In this document: piece after piece, positions 62,207 through 64,000 of the stretch | How positions within the stretch are numbered: the first letter of the stretch is position 1 | Layout: each line of letters begins with the position of its first letter | Source: Alkalihalobacterium chitinilyticum | GTDB lineage: Bacteria; Bacillota; Bacilli; Bacillales; Bacillaceae_F | NCBI RefSeq assembly: GCF_029028005.1 | Contig: NZ_JAOTPO010000005.1 | Location: forward strand, 1 to 64,000 | Length of the DNA stretch: 64,000 nucleotides | Reading direction: 5' to 3' | Translations under genes and position numbers: made by a program | The notes under the pieces: model-generated | What the model saw: only the letters and a program-made list of their open reading frames with translations | What the model was told of the DNA's origin: nothing | Databases searched by the model: none

Positions 62207-63080
62207 ATGTTTCAATCGATCTTATCCAATTTAGCTATCATCTTATTAACACATCTCGTCATGAGTACTTTAATGAATTATAAAGACCGGTTAAGACCAC
62301 ACCTGGTATATATGTGTGTCGTTATGATATTCTCTGGTGCGGTTATTTCGATGTTTTATTTACCTATCCAATTTGGTGAATATCGCCTAGATTTAAGATT
62401 AATCCCACTTATCTTTTTAGCTCTACTGAGAGGTTGGAAAGTAACACTTCCTGTATTAATTATTGTGTCTACGTGGCGATTTTTTATGGGAGGTGACGGG
62501 GCCATGCCTGGAATTATCTTCGGTTTGGTTTTACCGACTCTTTTTGCCCTAGCTTTCTATAAGAGGGGTAATGTACATACTTCTATCCTACCAAAAGTAC
62601 TAATTGTTACCGTTTGTTGGTTCATTTCTGATTTTCCCATCGTATTCATCATGCCAAATGGGTTAGAGGTTTTCAAAAGTATTTTCTTTATTCGCTATGG
62701 GTCATTTATCGGAGCTTCTTTTATACTGTATTCGTTTATTTTATTAGAACATAAAAGAGAAATTTTGAAACAACAGTTAGAGTTTTTGGCAACACACGAT
62801 CAATTGACCCAACTGTTAAATAAAAATAAGTTTTTTAACCTAGTGGAAGGAAAGGCTAGTGCATCCTCATCCGAACCCTATATAGCTATGGTCGATATTG
62901 ATCATTTTAAACAGTTGAATGATACATACGGACATCTTGCAGGTGATGCTATATTAGTTCAATTATCTTCAATTCTTAGGAAGTATGATAATGAAAATAT
63001 AACCGTTGCATGCTGTAAAGGTTGCTGATGAAAAATTATATCGAGCTAAAGAAAATGGTCGTGATCAGTTAGTATCATAG
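62207..63080 (+). pseudogene. 5TMR-GGDEF diguanylate cyclase, catalytic core deleted
   Basis: From 62207 the frame encodes a 5TM-LYT-type membrane sensor (YLPIQFGEYRLDLRLIPLIF, RGWKVTLPVLII) and the first half of a GGDEF domain (THDQLTQLLNKNKFF, DIDHFKQLNDTYGHLAGD). It stops at 63028. The usual domain end (KVADEKLYRAKENGRDQLVS) follows in another frame to 63080. The middle, including the GGDEF active-site loop, is missing. A deletion of roughly 70-90 codons joined out of frame explains this. AAAGGAGC site is intact. No cyclase activity is expected. Confidence 0.8.
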
Positions 63081-63581
63081 TAAATTTATGGAACTAAGAT
63101 CGGAAAACTATCTTAACTTTTTACTATAGGCCAATAAAAGATGAAGACTAAGATCCTTTGATGATCTTAGTCTTCATCAGTAATAAACTCCTAAAAAATG
63201 TAAGTTTTATATAAGATTTAAAAGCAAACTGTTATGAAAATTTCATTATATTTTTAAAACAGTACCAATTACCTAATTCTAAAGGTTTAGAGAATGATAA
63301 ATAGCAAGTGGCATATGTTAGTGATACTTTCGTTACGGCTTAAATACTCTAATAGGTAAAAAGTCTTGGGTTTATATGACCAAAAAGATCAAAAAGATTT
63401 TTATTTAAGCATTCAATAAAATCTATAAAGAAGAAAAAAAGATTGTTCCTTAAAAATAATATTGATATCATACTAATGTACTAAAGGAAACTACAAAAAA
63501 TTACATAAGTTTTAAAAAAAGACAAATAGATTGGTAAAGCTACGAATGTACATATAGATGCCAGCATGTGGGGGGAACTTT
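63081..63581 (+). other. AT-rich intergenic region
   Basis: About 500 bases with no convincing open frame. CTAAGATCCTTTGATGATCTTAG (63148-63170) is a near-perfect hairpin after the GGDEF remnant and may be its terminator. The rest is very A-rich and may be decayed coding sequence. Confidence 0.45.
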
Positions 63582-64000
63582 GTGGAGAGGATGCTAATAC
63601 CTGCTCAAGATGAAATACGCAAAGAGTTGTCAGATATAAAATATGCTCTTGATAAATCATCGATTTTAGTGGTTACTGATGTTAAAGGCGTAATCACATA
63701 CGTAAATGAAAAATTTTGTGCAATCTCTCAATATGAGAAAGAAGAGCTTGTTGGTTCAACACACCGAATAATTAACTCCGGTTACCATTCAAAAGCTTTT
63801 TTCAAAGAAATGTGGGAAACCATTCAAAAAGGTGAGATTTGGCAAGGGGAAATTCAAAATAAAGCAAAAGATGGAACGTTATATTGGGTCGATACAACGA
63901 TTGTTCCGTTTTTAGATGGGGAAGGAAAACCTTATCAGTATGTAGCTATTCGTAATGATATTAGCGCTCGGAAAAAGGTTGAAGAAGATCTTCGTCTCAG
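63582..64000 (+). CDS. PAS-domain signalling protein (N-terminal part)
   Basis: The frame runs off the right edge. A GTG at 63582 follows GGGGGG; ATG 63591 is an alternative. The ~139 residues seen form one PAS domain with PAC tail ([60 protein letters not shown]). The output domain lies outside the window; a histidine kinase, GGDEF or EAL are all possible. Confidence 0.8.
   Translation, partial: MERMLIPAQDEIRKELSDIKYALDKSSILVVTDVKGVITYVNEKFCAISQYEKEELVGSTHRIINSGYHSKAFFKEMWETIQKGEIWQGEIQNKAKDGTLYWVDTTIVPFLDGEGKPYQYVAIRNDISARKKVEEDLRL

Overview
The window is a piece of a low-GC, endospore-forming Firmicutes chromosome, most likely Bacillaceae. The evidence is a set of coat and small spore-type proteins (CotX/CotV-like, CotF-like, YfhD), DUF2512/YndM, DUF421/YetF, a LytS/LytT pair, an RsbT/RsbR-like pair, strong GGAGG ribosome-binding sites, frequent TTG/GTG starts and many hairpin-plus-T-run terminators. 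The acidic cell-surface protein with its class D sortase is common in alkaliphilic bacilli, but the species cannot be fixed from this sequence.

Layout. 1-330: 3' end of a 23S rRNA gene, with a terminator close behind and no 5S gene. 531-3734: MBL hydrolase, DCC-family protein, TIGR01777 epimerase, spore coat protein. 3822-9630: NupC-type nucleoside transporter with a GntR-like operator, then LytS/LytT and a CstA-type carrier. 9762-16883: two UspA paralogues, pfkA, an FAD oxidase, several tiny hydrophilic (spore-type) proteins, a candidate small RNA and a CotF-like protein. 17080-20101: YndM, a nitrilase-fold amidohydrolase, a flavin reductase, YetF.

20312-37973 is dominated by reactive-sulfur metabolism: a CoA-disulfide reductase-rhodanese-TusA fusion, a CcdA/TlpA redox cluster with a two-component system, and a long run holding two paralogous sets of TusA, DsrE2 and rhodanese-MBL (persulfide dioxygenase-like) genes. 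SulP, beta-carbonic anhydrase, DUF302, DUF202, rhodanese and glutaredoxin genes lie between the two sets. A CstR-type repressor (Cys31/Cys60, no copper-site His) sits in the middle. Six copies of an 18-bp site, TATACC-N6-GGTATA, lie before these genes, so the block looks like one persulfide-responsive regulon. An RsbT-like kinase followed by a histidine kinase fused to an RsbR-like STAS protein sits inside this region (22562-24497).

38055-43170 is a c-di-GMP and motility block: sensor kinase, PilZ protein, a broken globin/HD-GYP gene, then a SigD-like promoter, a c-di-GMP-I (GEMM-I) riboswitch and motAB. 43298-44926 is an acidic surface protein and its class D sortase, the latter split by an apparent -1 frameshift at a TTTTTTG heptamer. 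44970-50357 holds a radical SAM protein, a DUF4145 protein, a HAD phosphatase, repeats and a MarR-MATE pair.

51886-58989 carries only two BREX genes, brxC and pglX, both intact, without brxA, brxB, pglZ or brxL; MEDS- and PAS-type sensor kinases flank them. The window ends with a GGDEF gene that has lost its catalytic core and the start of a PAS protein. One GGDEF gene and one HD-GYP gene are thus both broken in the same window as a c-di-GMP riboswitch and a PilZ protein.
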